Positions 7,737 to 14,597 of a stretch of 15,668 nucleotides of DNA are shown here, one piece after another; position 1 is the first letter of the stretch; the number at the start of each line of letters is the position of its first letter. The position numbers and the translations under genes are program-made. The stretch is from Pseudomonadota bacterium (GTDB lineage Bacteria > Pseudomonadota > Gammaproteobacteria > Xanthomonadales > Xanthomonadaceae), in NCBI GenBank assembly GCA_023388955.1, contig JAEWFH010000186.1:1-15668 (forward strand). The letters run 5' to 3'. The notes beneath the pieces were generated by a model. It had not been told where the DNA came from and ran no database searches. It worked only from the letters and a program-made list of their open reading frames with translations.

Positions 7737-8276
7737 TCAGTCGTGCTTGTTGACCACCACCAGCGCCGGCCGCAGCAGGCGCCCGTTCAGCACCCAGCCT
7801 TTCTGGTAGACCTGCACCACGTGGTCGGGCGGCCTGGCGGCGTCGCTGGTGGTGCTCATGGCCTGGTGGTGCTCGGGATCGAACGGGCCATCGACCGGAT
7901 TCACCTCGGCCAGCCCGTGGTCGGCCGCCACCTTGAGCAGCATCTTCAGGGTCAGTTCCACGCCCTCGCGGACCGCGTCGGCGCCACCGCCCGTCTGCAG
8001 GGCCGCCTCCAGGCTGTCGATCACCGGCAGCAGCTCGCCGAGCAGGCGTTCGTTGGCGAACCTGCGTGCATTCTCCAGTTCCCGCCCCATCCGCTTGCGC
8101 TGGTTCTCGAGGTCGGCGCGCTCGCGCAGCGATTCCTCGCGCAGGCCGGCGGCCTCGTTGCGGGCAGCCTCCAGCTCCTGTTCAAGCGCCGCCACGGCGT
8201 CGTCCATCCGGGTGCCGGGCTCGGCGTTCTCGGCGGCGGCCTGCTCGGCCGCGTCCTTCATCGGTTCGGTGGTCAT
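7737..8276 (-). CDS. grpE: Nucleotide exchange factor GrpE
   Basis: GrpE dimers open the DnaK nucleotide site and release ADP; the protein also acts as a thermosensor in the family. The 179-residue product has an acidic, Ala/Glu-rich start, a long charged helix predicted as coiled coil (about 25-85, with DLENQRKRMGRELENARRFA), then the compact head with LLPVIDSLEAAL, PFDPEHHQAM and the signature end VVQVYQKGWVLNGRLLRPALVVV. ATG at 8276 is chosen because the residues before it do not resemble GrpE and an AGGT lies about 9 bases upstream. A second ATG at 8261 lacks any ribosome site. A sigma-32-like promoter lies about 50 bases upstream. It is the first gene of the leftward heat-shock cluster and diverges from recN. 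There is no hrcA before it. Confidence 0.97.
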   Translation of the reverse strand: MTTEPMKDAAEQAAAENAEPGTRMDDAVAALEQELEAARNEAAGLREESLRERADLENQRKRMGRELENARRFANERLLGELLPVIDSLEAALQTGGGADAVREGVELTLKMLLKVAADHGLAEVNPVDGPFDPEHHQAMSTTSDAARPPDHVVQVYQKGWVLNGRLLRPALVVVNKHD

Positions 8277-8324
8277 CTGGCTACCTGTGCTGTGTTCCAG
8301 GCCCGTCGGGCCGCTCTGGACCCG

Positions 8325-8352
8325 CAATGGGGGCCCGTGGCCCGGTTTCAAC
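8325..8352 (-). promoter_or_regulatory. Sigma-32-like heat-shock promoter of grpE
   Basis: Reading leftward, GTTGAAA (8352-8346), a 13-base spacer, then CCCCATTG (8332-8325). This matches the heat-shock consensus at nearly all informative positions and uses the same 13-base spacing as the dnaK promoter. Transcription would start near 8318, with a leader of about 42 bases carrying a small GGCCC/GGGCC hairpin (8300-8312). No CIRCE inverted repeat is present. Confidence 0.8.
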
Positions 8353-8425
8353 CCGTTCGGCCCGATGCCGTGGGGAAATTGCCGCGGAACGTTGCGGGAA
8401 AAGCACGGGAAAGCAGGCCGGAACG

Positions 8426-8455
8426 CTGACACCCGGCCATCGCGCCCTCTACACT
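8426..8455 (+). promoter_or_regulatory. Sigma-70-type promoter of recN
   Basis: CTGACA (8426-8431), an 18-base spacer, and TACACT (8450-8455) resemble TTGACA and TATAAT (5/6 and 4/6). The -10 ends only 9 bases before the recN ATG, so the transcript should start at about 2-3 bases before the ATG. There is no ribosome site between, consistent with a leaderless message. No LexA-type repeat is evident. Confidence 0.5.
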
Positions 8456-8464
8456 TCCCGGCCG

Positions 8465-10144
8465 ATGCTCACCCACCTGTCCATCCGCCAGTTCGCCGTG
8501 GTCGCCGAAGCCGAGCTCGTCTTCGGCCCGGGCATGACGGTGGTGTCCGGCGAGACCGGCGCCGGCAAGTCGCTGCTGGTCGATGCGCTCTCACTGCTGT
8601 CGGGACAGCGTGCTGACAGCAGCGTGGTGCGCCATGGCGCCAGCCGCGCGGAACTGCACGGCGAGTTCCACCTTTCAGACGCCCCAGCGGCCGCCGAATG
8701 GCTGGCCGCGCAGGAGCTAGACAACGCCGATGATCCGGCGTTGTGCCTGCTGCGCCGGGTCATCCACGCCGATGGTGGCTCCCGTGCCTGGATCAACGGC
8801 CGGCCGGCAACCCTCGCACAGCTGTCTGCGCTGGCGGGGAGGCTGGTGGAAATCCACGGCCAGCACGACCAGCAGGCCTTGCTGGCACGACCCAGCCAGC
8901 TGGCACTGGTCGATGCGTTCGGTCGCACCGGGCCCGAACGCAACGCGGTTGCCGCCGCGGCAGCGCAGTGGAGCGCGCTGCTGGAGGAAAGACAGGCCCT
9001 GCTGGCCCGGGGCGACGTGGGCGACCGCATCGACTGGCTCCAGCACCAGTTCAATGAGCTCCAGGACGAGGACCTGTCGGCCGACTCGATCACCGCCCTG
9101 TTTGCCGACCACACCCGCCAGGCCCACGCCGGGGACCTTGCCGAAGCCTGCCAGGCCGCGCTGGAAGCGCTTTCCGGCCGCGATGGCGATACCCCCCTCG
9201 ACGCAATCGGCCAGATCCGCGCGCTGCTGCAGAAGGTCAGCGCCCACGAACCGGGCCTGGTCGAAGTGGACGGCATGCTGGAAGCGGCCGCGATCCAGCT
9301 CGACGAAGCCACCAGCCTGCTCGACCGCATCGGCAGCACCCTGGAGCTGGAGCCCGAACGCCTGCAGGCGCTGGAGTCACGGCTGTCACGCCTGCACGAG
9401 CTGGCGCGCAAGCACCGGGTCGCGCCGGAAGCCCTGCAGCAGCAGCGCGACGAGATCGGAAGCGAGCTCGAGGCCCTGCGCGGCGCGGACGAACGGCTGC
9501 AGGTCCTTGACCGCGAAATCGACTCCGCCCGTACCCGCTGGCGGGAGGCCGCCGGCGTGCTGGGGCAGAAGCGCCGGGCTGCCGCCACGGAACTTTCACG
9601 ACAGGCCACGGCCCTGATCGGCGGACTGGGCATGGAAGGCGGGAGCTTCGAAGTGGCCGTCGAGCCGGTTGCCGACGAGCGCCCCGATCCCCAGGGCGCC
9701 GAACGGGTCGAGTTCCTGGTCGCCGCCAACCCCGGGCAGCCGGCAAGGCCACTGCGCAAGGTGGCTTCAGGGGGCGAGCTTTCACGCGTCTCCCTCGCCA
9801 TCGAGGTGGCCGCCCAGGGCCTGGATGCGGTCCCGACGATGGTCTTCGACGAGGTCGATTCCGGCATCGGCGGCGCCGTGGCGGACATCGTGGGGCGGCG
9901 CCTGCGCGCCCTGGCCGCCACCCGCCAGGTGCTGTGCGTGACCCACCTGCCGCAGGTCGCCGCGCAGGGGCATGGCCACTACCGGGTCAGCAAGGCCGCC
10001 CGCGACGGGATCACCCGCAGCCAGGTGCAGCGGCTGGGCGAGGACGAGCGCGCAGAGGAGCTGGCGCGCATGGTCGGCGGTGCCGAGCTGACCGGCGAGG
10101 CGCTGGCCGCGGCGAAGCGCCTGCTCGCCGACGTGGACGCCTGA
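8465..10144 (+). CDS. recN: DNA repair protein RecN
   Basis: RecN is an SMC-like ATPase that gathers DNA ends during double-strand-break repair. The 559-residue protein (E. coli 553) starts MLTHLSIRQFAVV, with Walker A GETGAGKS at 29-36. A long Ala/Leu/Glu/Arg-rich coiled-coil middle follows (roughly 160-370). The C-terminal ATPase half has the ABC signature ASGGELSRVSLAIEV (SGGEL at 435-439) and Walker B MVFDEVDSGIGG (Asp462, Glu463), with VTHLPQVAAQGHGHYRVSK after it. ATG at 8465 is the family start; the frame is open further upstream but overlaps the grpE promoter region and shows no RecN similarity there. It runs divergently from grpE and ends 7 bases before the convergent fur stop, with no visible terminator between. 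Confidence 0.97.
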   Translation: MLTHLSIRQFAVVAEAELVFGPGMTVVSGETGAGKSLLVDALSLLSGQRADSSVVRHGASRAELHGEFHLSDAPAAAEWLAAQELDNADDPALCLLRRVIHADGGSRAWINGRPATLAQLSALAGRLVEIHGQHDQQALLARPSQLALVDAFGRTGPERNAVAAAAAQWSALLEERQALLARGDVGDRIDWLQHQFNELQDEDLSADSITALFADHTRQAHAGDLAEACQAALEALSGRDGDTPLDAIGQIRALLQKVSAHEPGLVEVDGMLEAAAIQLDEATSLLDRIGSTLELEPERLQALESRLSRLHELARKHRVAPEALQQQRDEIGSELEALRGADERLQVLDREIDSARTRWREAAGVLGQKRRAAATELSRQATALIGGLGMEGGSFEVAVEPVADERPDPQGAERVEFLVAANPGQPARPLRKVASGGELSRVSLAIEVAAQGLDAVPTMVFDEVDSGIGGAVADIVGRRLRALAATRQVLCVTHLPQVAAQGHGHYRVSKAARDGITRSQVQRLGEDERAEELARMVGGAELTGEALAAAKRLLADVDA

Positions 10145-10151
10145 GGGCGCC

Positions 10152-10556
10152 CTACTCTTTCTTCTTGCGCACGTACAGGACCAGGGAATGGTCCTGGATC
10201 TCATAGCCGTGCTCGGCCGCGATGACGTGTTGCAGGCGCTCGATCTCGTCGTTCTCGAACTCGATGATCTTCCCGGTATCGACGTCGACCATGTGGTCGT
10301 GGTGCGTACCCCGGTCCAGTTCGTAGACCGACTGGCCGGCCTCGAAGTTGTGCTTGAGCACCAGCCCGGCGGTCTCGAACTGGGTCAGGACCCGGTACAC
10401 CGTGGCCAGGCCGATGTCCTCGCCCTGGTCCAGCAGCATGCGGTAGATGTCCTCGGCGGTGACGTGCCGGGGCTTGGCGTGTTCGAGCAGTTCAAGAATG
10501 CGCAGGCGCGGCTGGGTGACCTTCAGGCCGGCGTTGCGGAGTTCCTCGGTGGGCAT
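10152..10556 (-). CDS. fur: Ferric uptake regulator Fur
   Basis: Fur is the Fe(II)-dependent repressor of iron-uptake genes. The 134-residue protein has the N-terminal winged helix (LRNAGLKVTQPRLRILELL, then IGLATVYRVLTQFETAGLV at 48-66). The dimerisation and metal domain has His31, Glu79, His85, His86 and His88 in the THHDHMVDVDTGKIIEF region, and the tail ends LVLYVRKKKE. It contains no cysteine: the positions of the E. coli zinc cysteines 92 and 95 are Asp91 and Thr94. This seems to be shared by relatives in the order and does not suggest loss of function. ATG at 10556 has AGGAG five bases upstream. It diverges from bamE with 91 bases between, an arrangement known from Xanthomonas and Pseudomonas, and converges on recN. 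I do not see a convincing Fur box in the intergenic region. Confidence 0.97.
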   Translation of the reverse strand: MPTEELRNAGLKVTQPRLRILELLEHAKPRHVTAEDIYRMLLDQGEDIGLATVYRVLTQFETAGLVLKHNFEAGQSVYELDRGTHHDHMVDVDTGKIIEFENDEIERLQHVIAAEHGYEIQDHSLVLYVRKKKE

Positions 10557-10598
10557 CGTCGCTCCTGTGGTTGTTCGGGCGCCGGACCGGACTGCGGG

Positions 10599-10608
10599 AG
10601 TGTATCAT
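10599..10608. promoter_or_regulatory. Overlapping divergent -10 boxes for fur and bamE
   Basis: TATCAT on the plus strand (10603-10608) and TACACT on the minus strand (10604-10599) share two bases. They lie 39 bases before the bamE ATG and 42 bases before the fur ATG. Neither has a clear -35 at normal spacing. If both are used, polymerase could not bind both at once. Confidence 0.35.
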
Positions 10609-10647
10609 CGGCCGGGTTTCCCGCCTGCCCGAAACCGGTCTTCCCGA

Positions 10648-11043
10648 ATGCCCAAGCACCCCGTGCGCACCCTGCTGATCGCCGCCTCCGCCGTCGTCTT
10701 CCTGGCCGGCTGCGGAATCGTCTACCGCCAGCCCATCTACCAGGGCAACCTGCTGGAGGAGAGCAACATCCAGCAGCTGCAGGAAGGCATGCACAAGCAG
10801 CAGGTGCTGGTGCTGTTGGGCACCCCGTCCATCCAGGACCCGTTCACCCCCGAGCGCTGGGACTACACCTCCACCCAGCGCCTGGACCGGCTGGGCCGCA
10901 CCCAGACGCGCAACCTGACCCTGTGGTTCGAGGGCGACGAACTGGCCCGCTGGGAAGGCGACTGGTTCCCCGAGCAGGATGCGGACATCGCGAAGAAGGC
11001 ACGCAAGCAGTTCGGGCCCAACCTGGCACGCGACCGCAAGTAG
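10648..11043 (+). CDS. bamE: Outer-membrane assembly lipoprotein BamE (SmpA/OmlA)
   Basis: BamE is a small lipoprotein of the BAM complex, which folds beta-barrel proteins into the outer membrane. The 131-residue product has a signal peptide MPKHPVRTLLIAASAVVFLAGC with lipobox LAGC (Cys22) and no Asp at +2, fitting outer-membrane sorting. The conserved domain follows: YRQPIYQGNLLEESNIQQLQEGM, VLLGTPSIQDPFTPERWDYT, and LTLWFEGDELARWEGDWFPEQD. The C-terminus KQFGPNLARDRK resembles Xanthomonas OmlA. ATG at 10648 is set by the signal peptide; no clear ribosome site is present and a bulged stem (10612-10638) lies just upstream. It is divergent from fur and convergent with rnfH, as in related genomes. 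Confidence 0.95.
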   Translation: MPKHPVRTLLIAASAVVFLAGCGIVYRQPIYQGNLLEESNIQQLQEGMHKQQVLVLLGTPSIQDPFTPERWDYTSTQRLDRLGRTQTRNLTLWFEGDELARWEGDWFPEQDADIAKKARKQFGPNLARDRK

Positions 11044-11049
11044 CGGGCG

Positions 11050-11068
11050 GGCTGCTCCAGCAGCAGCC
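11050..11068. terminator. Hairpin between convergent bamE and rnfH stops
   Basis: GGCTGCT and AGCAGCC form a perfect 7-bp stem with a 5-base loop in the 29-base gap between the two stop codons. There is no T-run on either side, so termination is possible but unproven. Its position fits a shared 3'-end structure for both transcripts. Confidence 0.4.
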
Positions 11069-11072
11069 GCAT

Positions 11073-11333
11073 TCAGCGCGTCCTGCCGCCGGCCCTGCGC
11101 CGGCGCGCCTCCTTGGGGTCCAGCAGCAGCGGGCGCAGCAGTTCCACCCGGTCGCCCTCGCGCAGCACCGTGGCCGGCGTGGCGACCATGCCGAACACCG
11201 CGACCCCGACCGTTTCCGGATCCGCTTCCAGGCCGGCAGCACGCACGGCGTCGGCGACCGTAGCCCCCTCAGGCAGCTCCAGCACCTGGAGCCGGTGGCG
11301 GCGCGGCCAGGCCCGGGCCAGCTCGACGCGCAT
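11073..11333 (-). CDS. rnfH: RnfH/RatB family small protein
   Basis: An 86-residue protein of the RnfH (UPF0125, also called RatB) family, a beta-grasp fold related to ThiS and ubiquitin. The biochemical role is not established. Family marks are the start VELARAWPRRHRLQVLELPEGATVADAV, a hydrophobic VGVAVFGM strand, and the strongly conserved GDRVELLRPLLLDPKEARRRRA near the C-terminus. Its ATG shares one base with the ratA stop (TGATG), so translation is probably coupled; an AGGG site lies inside the end of ratA. This ratA-rnfH pair next to smpB and bamE matches the E. coli arrangement. It converges on bamE. Confidence 0.9.
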   Translation of the reverse strand: MRVELARAWPRRHRLQVLELPEGATVADAVRAAGLEADPETVGVAVFGMVATPATVLREGDRVELLRPLLLDPKEARRRRAGGRTR

Positions 11334-11761
11334 CAGTCCACCCTGTCGGCGACCCGGACGAAATCATCGACCATCCGGTCCGCCAGGCCCTGGAAGCCGA
11401 CGGCCAGCGCCGGTGCCAGCAGCCGCACCCGGGGTTCGAAGTCCAGGGTCAGGGTGACCCGGCAGGCCGATTCGTCCAGCGCGTGGAACTCCCACAACCC
11501 GGCCAGGCGCCGGAACGGGCCGTCGACCAGGCGCATGGAGATGCGGTGTGGCCGCTGCAGCGTGTTCTCGGTGGTGAACCAGGTGCGCAGCGCCCCCAGC
11601 CCCAGGTCCAGCCGGGCGACCATCCGGTCCGGCCCCTCCTCCAGCACCTGCGCGCCCTCGCACCAGCCAAAGCGGCGCGGATAGGCGGGGATGTCGTTGA
11701 CCAGAGCGAACATGCGCTCGACGGAATGTTCGACCAGGGCGGAGCGGCTGATTCTTGGCAC
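11333..11761 (-). CDS. ratA: RatA / coenzyme Q-binding START-like protein
   Basis: A 142-residue START/polyketide-cyclase fold protein. Homologues are described either as RatA, which blocks association of ribosomal subunits in E. coli, or as bacterial Coq10, a ubiquinone-binding protein; which applies here cannot be told from sequence. It begins V/M-PRISRSALVEHSVERMFALVNDIPAYPRRFGWC and contains MRLVDGPFRRLAGLWEF and a conserved CRVTLTLDFE, as in E. coli RatA. I chose the GTG at 11761 because it aligns with the family start; the open frame continues far upstream without similarity. There is no ribosome site in front of it, and only 9 bases separate it from the divergent smpB ATG. Its stop overlaps the rnfH start. 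Confidence 0.9.
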   Translation of the reverse strand: MPRISRSALVEHSVERMFALVNDIPAYPRRFGWCEGAQVLEEGPDRMVARLDLGLGALRTWFTTENTLQRPHRISMRLVDGPFRRLAGLWEFHALDESACRVTLTLDFEPRVRLLAPALAVGFQGLADRMVDDFVRVADRVD

Positions 11762-11769
11762 AATGTACC
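11756..11769. promoter_or_regulatory. smpB extended -10 box and overlapping dyad between smpB and ratA
   Basis: On the plus strand TGG-CACAAT (11756-11764) is an extended -10 box (4/6 plus the TG). It ends 6 bases before the smpB ATG, which predicts a start at the A of the ATG. The same bases form a near-perfect dyad GGCACAATGTACC (11757-11769; one mismatched pair), symmetric about 11763 and covering the ratA GTG. Confidence 0.4.
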
Positions 11770-11770
11770 G

Positions 11771-12271
11771 ATGGCGAAGAACAAGAACGGCAAGGATAAG
11801 GGAAAGGCCGCGGGCGGGACCATCGCGCTCAACCGGCGCGCCCGCCACGACTACCACCTGGAGGAGCGGATCGAGGCCGGCCTGGCCCTGCAGGGCTGGG
11901 AGCTTAAGGCGATCCGCGCCGGCCGGGCCAACATCGGCGAGAGCTATGCGGTGGTGCGGGATGGCGAGATCTTCCTGTTCGGCGCCCGCATCACCCCGCT
12001 CAGCCAGGCCTCCACCCACGTGGTGGCCGACGAGGCCCGCACCCGCAAGCTGCTCCTGCACCGGCGGGAGATCGACAACCTGATGGGCCGCATCCAGCGC
12101 GAGGGCTACACGGTCGTGCCCACGTCCATGTACTGGAAGGGCAACAAGGTGAAGCTGGAGGTCGCGGTCGCCAAGGGCAAGCAGTCGCACGACAAGCGCG
12201 CCGCCACCCGGGATCGCGACTGGGCCCGCGAGAAGGCCCGCGTCATGCGGCGCCACAACCGCGACGCCTGA
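11771..12271 (+). CDS. smpB: SsrA-binding protein SmpB
   Basis: SmpB binds tmRNA and loads it into the A site of ribosomes stalled on broken messages. The 166-residue protein has a basic N-terminus (MAKNKNGKDKGKAAGG), the OB-fold core IALNRRARHDYHLEERIEAGLALQGWELKAIRAGRANIGESYA, GYTVVPTSMYWKGNKVKLEVAVAKGKQ, and the basic tail HDKRAATRDRDWAREKARVMRR, which enters the mRNA channel. ATG at 11771 gives the usual SmpB start; there is no ribosome site and the message may be leaderless. It is divergent from ratA and converges on the sensor kinase with 19 bases between stops. Its partner ssrA lies about 2.4 kb downstream on the same strand, separated by the kinase gene, whereas in E. coli the two are neighbours. 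Confidence 0.97.
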   Translation: MAKNKNGKDKGKAAGGTIALNRRARHDYHLEERIEAGLALQGWELKAIRAGRANIGESYAVVRDGEIFLFGARITPLSQASTHVVADEARTRKLLLHRREIDNLMGRIQREGYTVVPTSMYWKGNKVKLEVAVAKGKQSHDKRAATRDRDWAREKARVMRRHNRDA

Positions 12272-12290
12272 AGCCTCTCCCCGACTGCGA

Positions 12291-14513
12291 CTACCTGGCG
12301 TCCCCCGCGTCGTCCGCCTTCGGCTCCACCCCGTCGGCGGGCAGCGTGAAACGGAAGGTCGCGCCCTGGTCCACCGCCCCCTCGGCGCTGATGGTGCCGC
12401 CGTGGCGTTGCAGGATGCGCTTGACGGACGCCAGGCCGATCCCGTGCCCGCTGAAGCTCTTCTGGTCGTGCAACCGCTGGAACGGCCGGAACAGCTTGCC
12501 CACGTATTCCTGGTCGAAGCCGGCGCCGTTGTCGCGCACGTAGTAGGTGCCGTCCTCCTCCTGGCCGAACTCCACCCGCGGCGACGCCTTGCCGTGGGTG
12601 AACTTCCAGGCATTGCCCAGCAGGTTCTGCAGCAGGTTGCGCAGCAGCGTGGCGTCGCCGAACGCTTCCAGGCCCGACTCGATTTCGACCTCGATCGGGT
12701 GTCCCGGCTCGCCCGCGCGCAACTCCTCGGCCACCTCGGCCGCCATCCGGCTCAGGTCGATGCGTTCGTGCTGGAGCGGGCTGCGGCCCAGGCGTGACAT
12801 GAGCAACATGGCGTCGATCAGCTCGCCCATCCGGTTCGCCGCGCTGCGCACGCGTTGCAGGTAGGCCTGCCCGGATTCGTCCAGGTTCCCGGCGTAGCGT
12901 TCCATCAGTACCTTGCTGAAACCATCGATGGCACGCAGCGGGGCCCGCAGGTCGTGCGAGACGCTGTAGGCGAACGCCTCCAGTTCCTGGTTGGCCTCGC
13001 TCAGCTCACGGGTGCGCAGTGCCACGCGCTGCTCGAGGGTGCGGTTGAGCTTCTGCACCCGGTCCTGGGCGCGCAGGCGCTCGGTCACGTCCTCGGCCTG
13101 CACCAGCCCGGTGATGTCCTCGCCGACGCTCCCTGGTACCGGGGCATAGGTCAGCTGCACGTGCCGGGTCGAGCCTCCCTTGCGATGCAGCCGGCGGGTC
13201 TGGCGGCGCACGCTCGGCGCGTCGTCGCGGTGGCGCGAATCGTCACCGCGCTCCTGCCGGTCCTCGAACAGGTCCTCGAAATGCACGCCCACCAGCGACT
13301 GTTCCGGCAGGCCGACGATCTCCCCGAACGCCGGGTTGGCCTCCACCACGTCGCCCTGGCTGTCAAGCAATACCTTGCCAATCGCCGAATACTGCATCGC
13401 CACGCGGAAACGCTGTTCGCTGCGCCGGTAGTCCTCGGTCATCCGGGTGGCCAGCGCATGGGCGCGCGACTGGGTACGGGCCAGCGTCCAGGCGACCAGG
13501 TACATCAGCAACGAGGCGAACAGGCCGAGTGCCAGGGTCTGCTGCAGGCTCTGCAGGCGCGGCATCGCCGCGTCGAGTGGCAGGGAGCGGAAGTCCAGTC
13601 GCCACGTCCTGCCATTGAGCCGGAGCTCGGTGGAGTGCGTGAAAGCCGGCCCGTCCGAATCGCCGGGGGAATGGTACAGCGCGACATTGGCAGCGCCGGT
13701 CACGTCATGGATGCTGAAGTCCGTCTGCGAGGGGCGACCCTCCAGCGCGTGCTCGATCATCCGCTGCACGTCGACCGGCACGAATACCCAGCCGAGCATG
13801 ACCTCGCGCCTGGCTGCGGCGGTGAGCGGCTTGCCCTCCCGGAACACCGGGACAAACAGCACCAGGCCGCGATTGGCCGCGCCAGGCTCGAGCAGCAACT
13901 GCACCGGCCCGCTCAACGACGGCTCGCCGGTGTCGAGTGCACGCTCCATCGCCTCGCGCCGCACCGGCTCGGAGTACAGGTCGAAGCCGATGGCCCGCAG
14001 GTTTTCCGGCGTGTGCGGCTCCAGGTACATCACCGGGCCATAGGTGGGCCGTTGCCCCGCGGGGCGAAGGTCGAGGACACCGTAGCCCGCCTCGTCCCAC
14101 TCCCGCGCCAGCTCCTCCAGGGGGCGCCGCAGGTACCCGGCGAAGCCCAGCCCGCGCACGCTGGGAACCCGTCCTTCCAGGTCCATCCCCTCGACATAGC
14201 CATACCATTGCTGCGGCGTCGGCCGGCTGACCGAGGAAAACAGCGACAGCCCGCCGCCGGCGAGCAGTTCGTAGTGGCCCAGGCGTTGCTGGATGCGGTT
14301 GGCGATGTCGGCGGTGTGGGCGACGAAACGGGCCTCCGCCGCACGCTCCTCGCGCACGTACGCGCCCCGCCACAGGGCCAGCACCGTCACCACCGAGGCG
14401 ACCAGTACCAGCAGCGCGAGCAGATGCGCGCGCCGCGGGTGGATCACCGTGGTCCAGGCCGCCCGTGTCCCTTCCCTGCGCCGGCTCGAGCGTGTCTTCT
14501 CGCGTTCGTCCAT
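12291..14513 (-). CDS. CHASE-PAS sensor histidine kinase
   Basis: A 740-residue membrane sensor kinase. Order: basic N-terminus; transmembrane helix 1 (31-49); periplasmic CHASE domain (about 75-300), with LGHYELLAGGGLSLFSS, PSVRGLGFAGY, YLEPHTPENLRAIGFD and SEPVRREAMERALDTGEPSLSGPV; transmembrane helix 2 (327-345); PAS domain (about 362-480, MQYSAIGKVLLDSQGDVVEANPAF); a coiled linker (480-512); and a HisKA domain with phosphorylated His520 in YSVSHDLRAPLRAIDGFSK. The ATPase domain has N-box Asn634 in LLGNAWKFT, DNGAGF (661-666) and GHGIGL (689-694). There is no receiver domain and no response regulator nearby, so it is an orphan kinase. CHASE domains sense small ligands, cytokinins in plants and in a Xanthomonas kinase; the ligand here is unknown. 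Start ATG 14513 is preferred; ATG 14525 and GTG 14540 are alternatives, none with a good ribosome site. It lies between smpB and ssrA. Confidence 0.92.
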   Translation of the reverse strand: MDEREKTRSSRRREGTRAAWTTVIHPRRAHLLALLVLVASVVTVLALWRGAYVREERAAEARFVAHTADIANRIQQRLGHYELLAGGGLSLFSSVSRPTPQQWYGYVEGMDLEGRVPSVRGLGFAGYLRRPLEELAREWDEAGYGVLDLRPAGQRPTYGPVMYLEPHTPENLRAIGFDLYSEPVRREAMERALDTGEPSLSGPVQLLLEPGAANRGLVLFVPVFREGKPLTAAARREVMLGWVFVPVDVQRMIEHALEGRPSQTDFSIHDVTGAANVALYHSPGDSDGPAFTHSTELRLNGRTWRLDFRSLPLDAAMPRLQSLQQTLALGLFASLLMYLVAWTLARTQSRAHALATRMTEDYRRSEQRFRVAMQYSAIGKVLLDSQGDVVEANPAFGEIVGLPEQSLVGVHFEDLFEDRQERGDDSRHRDDAPSVRRQTRRLHRKGGSTRHVQLTYAPVPGSVGEDITGLVQAEDVTERLRAQDRVQKLNRTLEQRVALRTRELSEANQELEAFAYSVSHDLRAPLRAIDGFSKVLMERYAGNLDESGQAYLQRVRSAANRMGELIDAMLLMSRLGRSPLQHERIDLSRMAAEVAEELRAGEPGHPIEVEIESGLEAFGDATLLRNLLQNLLGNAWKFTHGKASPRVEFGQEEDGTYYVRDNGAGFDQEYVGKLFRPFQRLHDQKSFSGHGIGLASVKRILQRHGGTISAEGAVDQGATFRFTLPADGVEPKADDAGDAR

Positions 14514-14597
14514 CGCTGGGAGCATACCTGCCCACGGCACCGGCGTGAGGGCGTCCGGCGGCGCTTAACGCGGGCTGGGCCGTCCCCGTCCCGGCCC

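Noticed and set aside
4514..7753. Very long open frame (over 1,000 codons) on the plus strand opposite dnaJ and dnaK
   Set aside because: It is a G+C-rich antisense shadow: low-complexity Leu/Gly/Val/Asp/Arg/His composition, no domain, and it runs across clearly real dnaK and dnaJ.
8277..8464. CIRCE or LexA site in the grpE/recN region
   Set aside because: No TTAGCACTC/GAGTGCTAA pair and no TTAG-N6-TACTA-like repeat is present on either strand.
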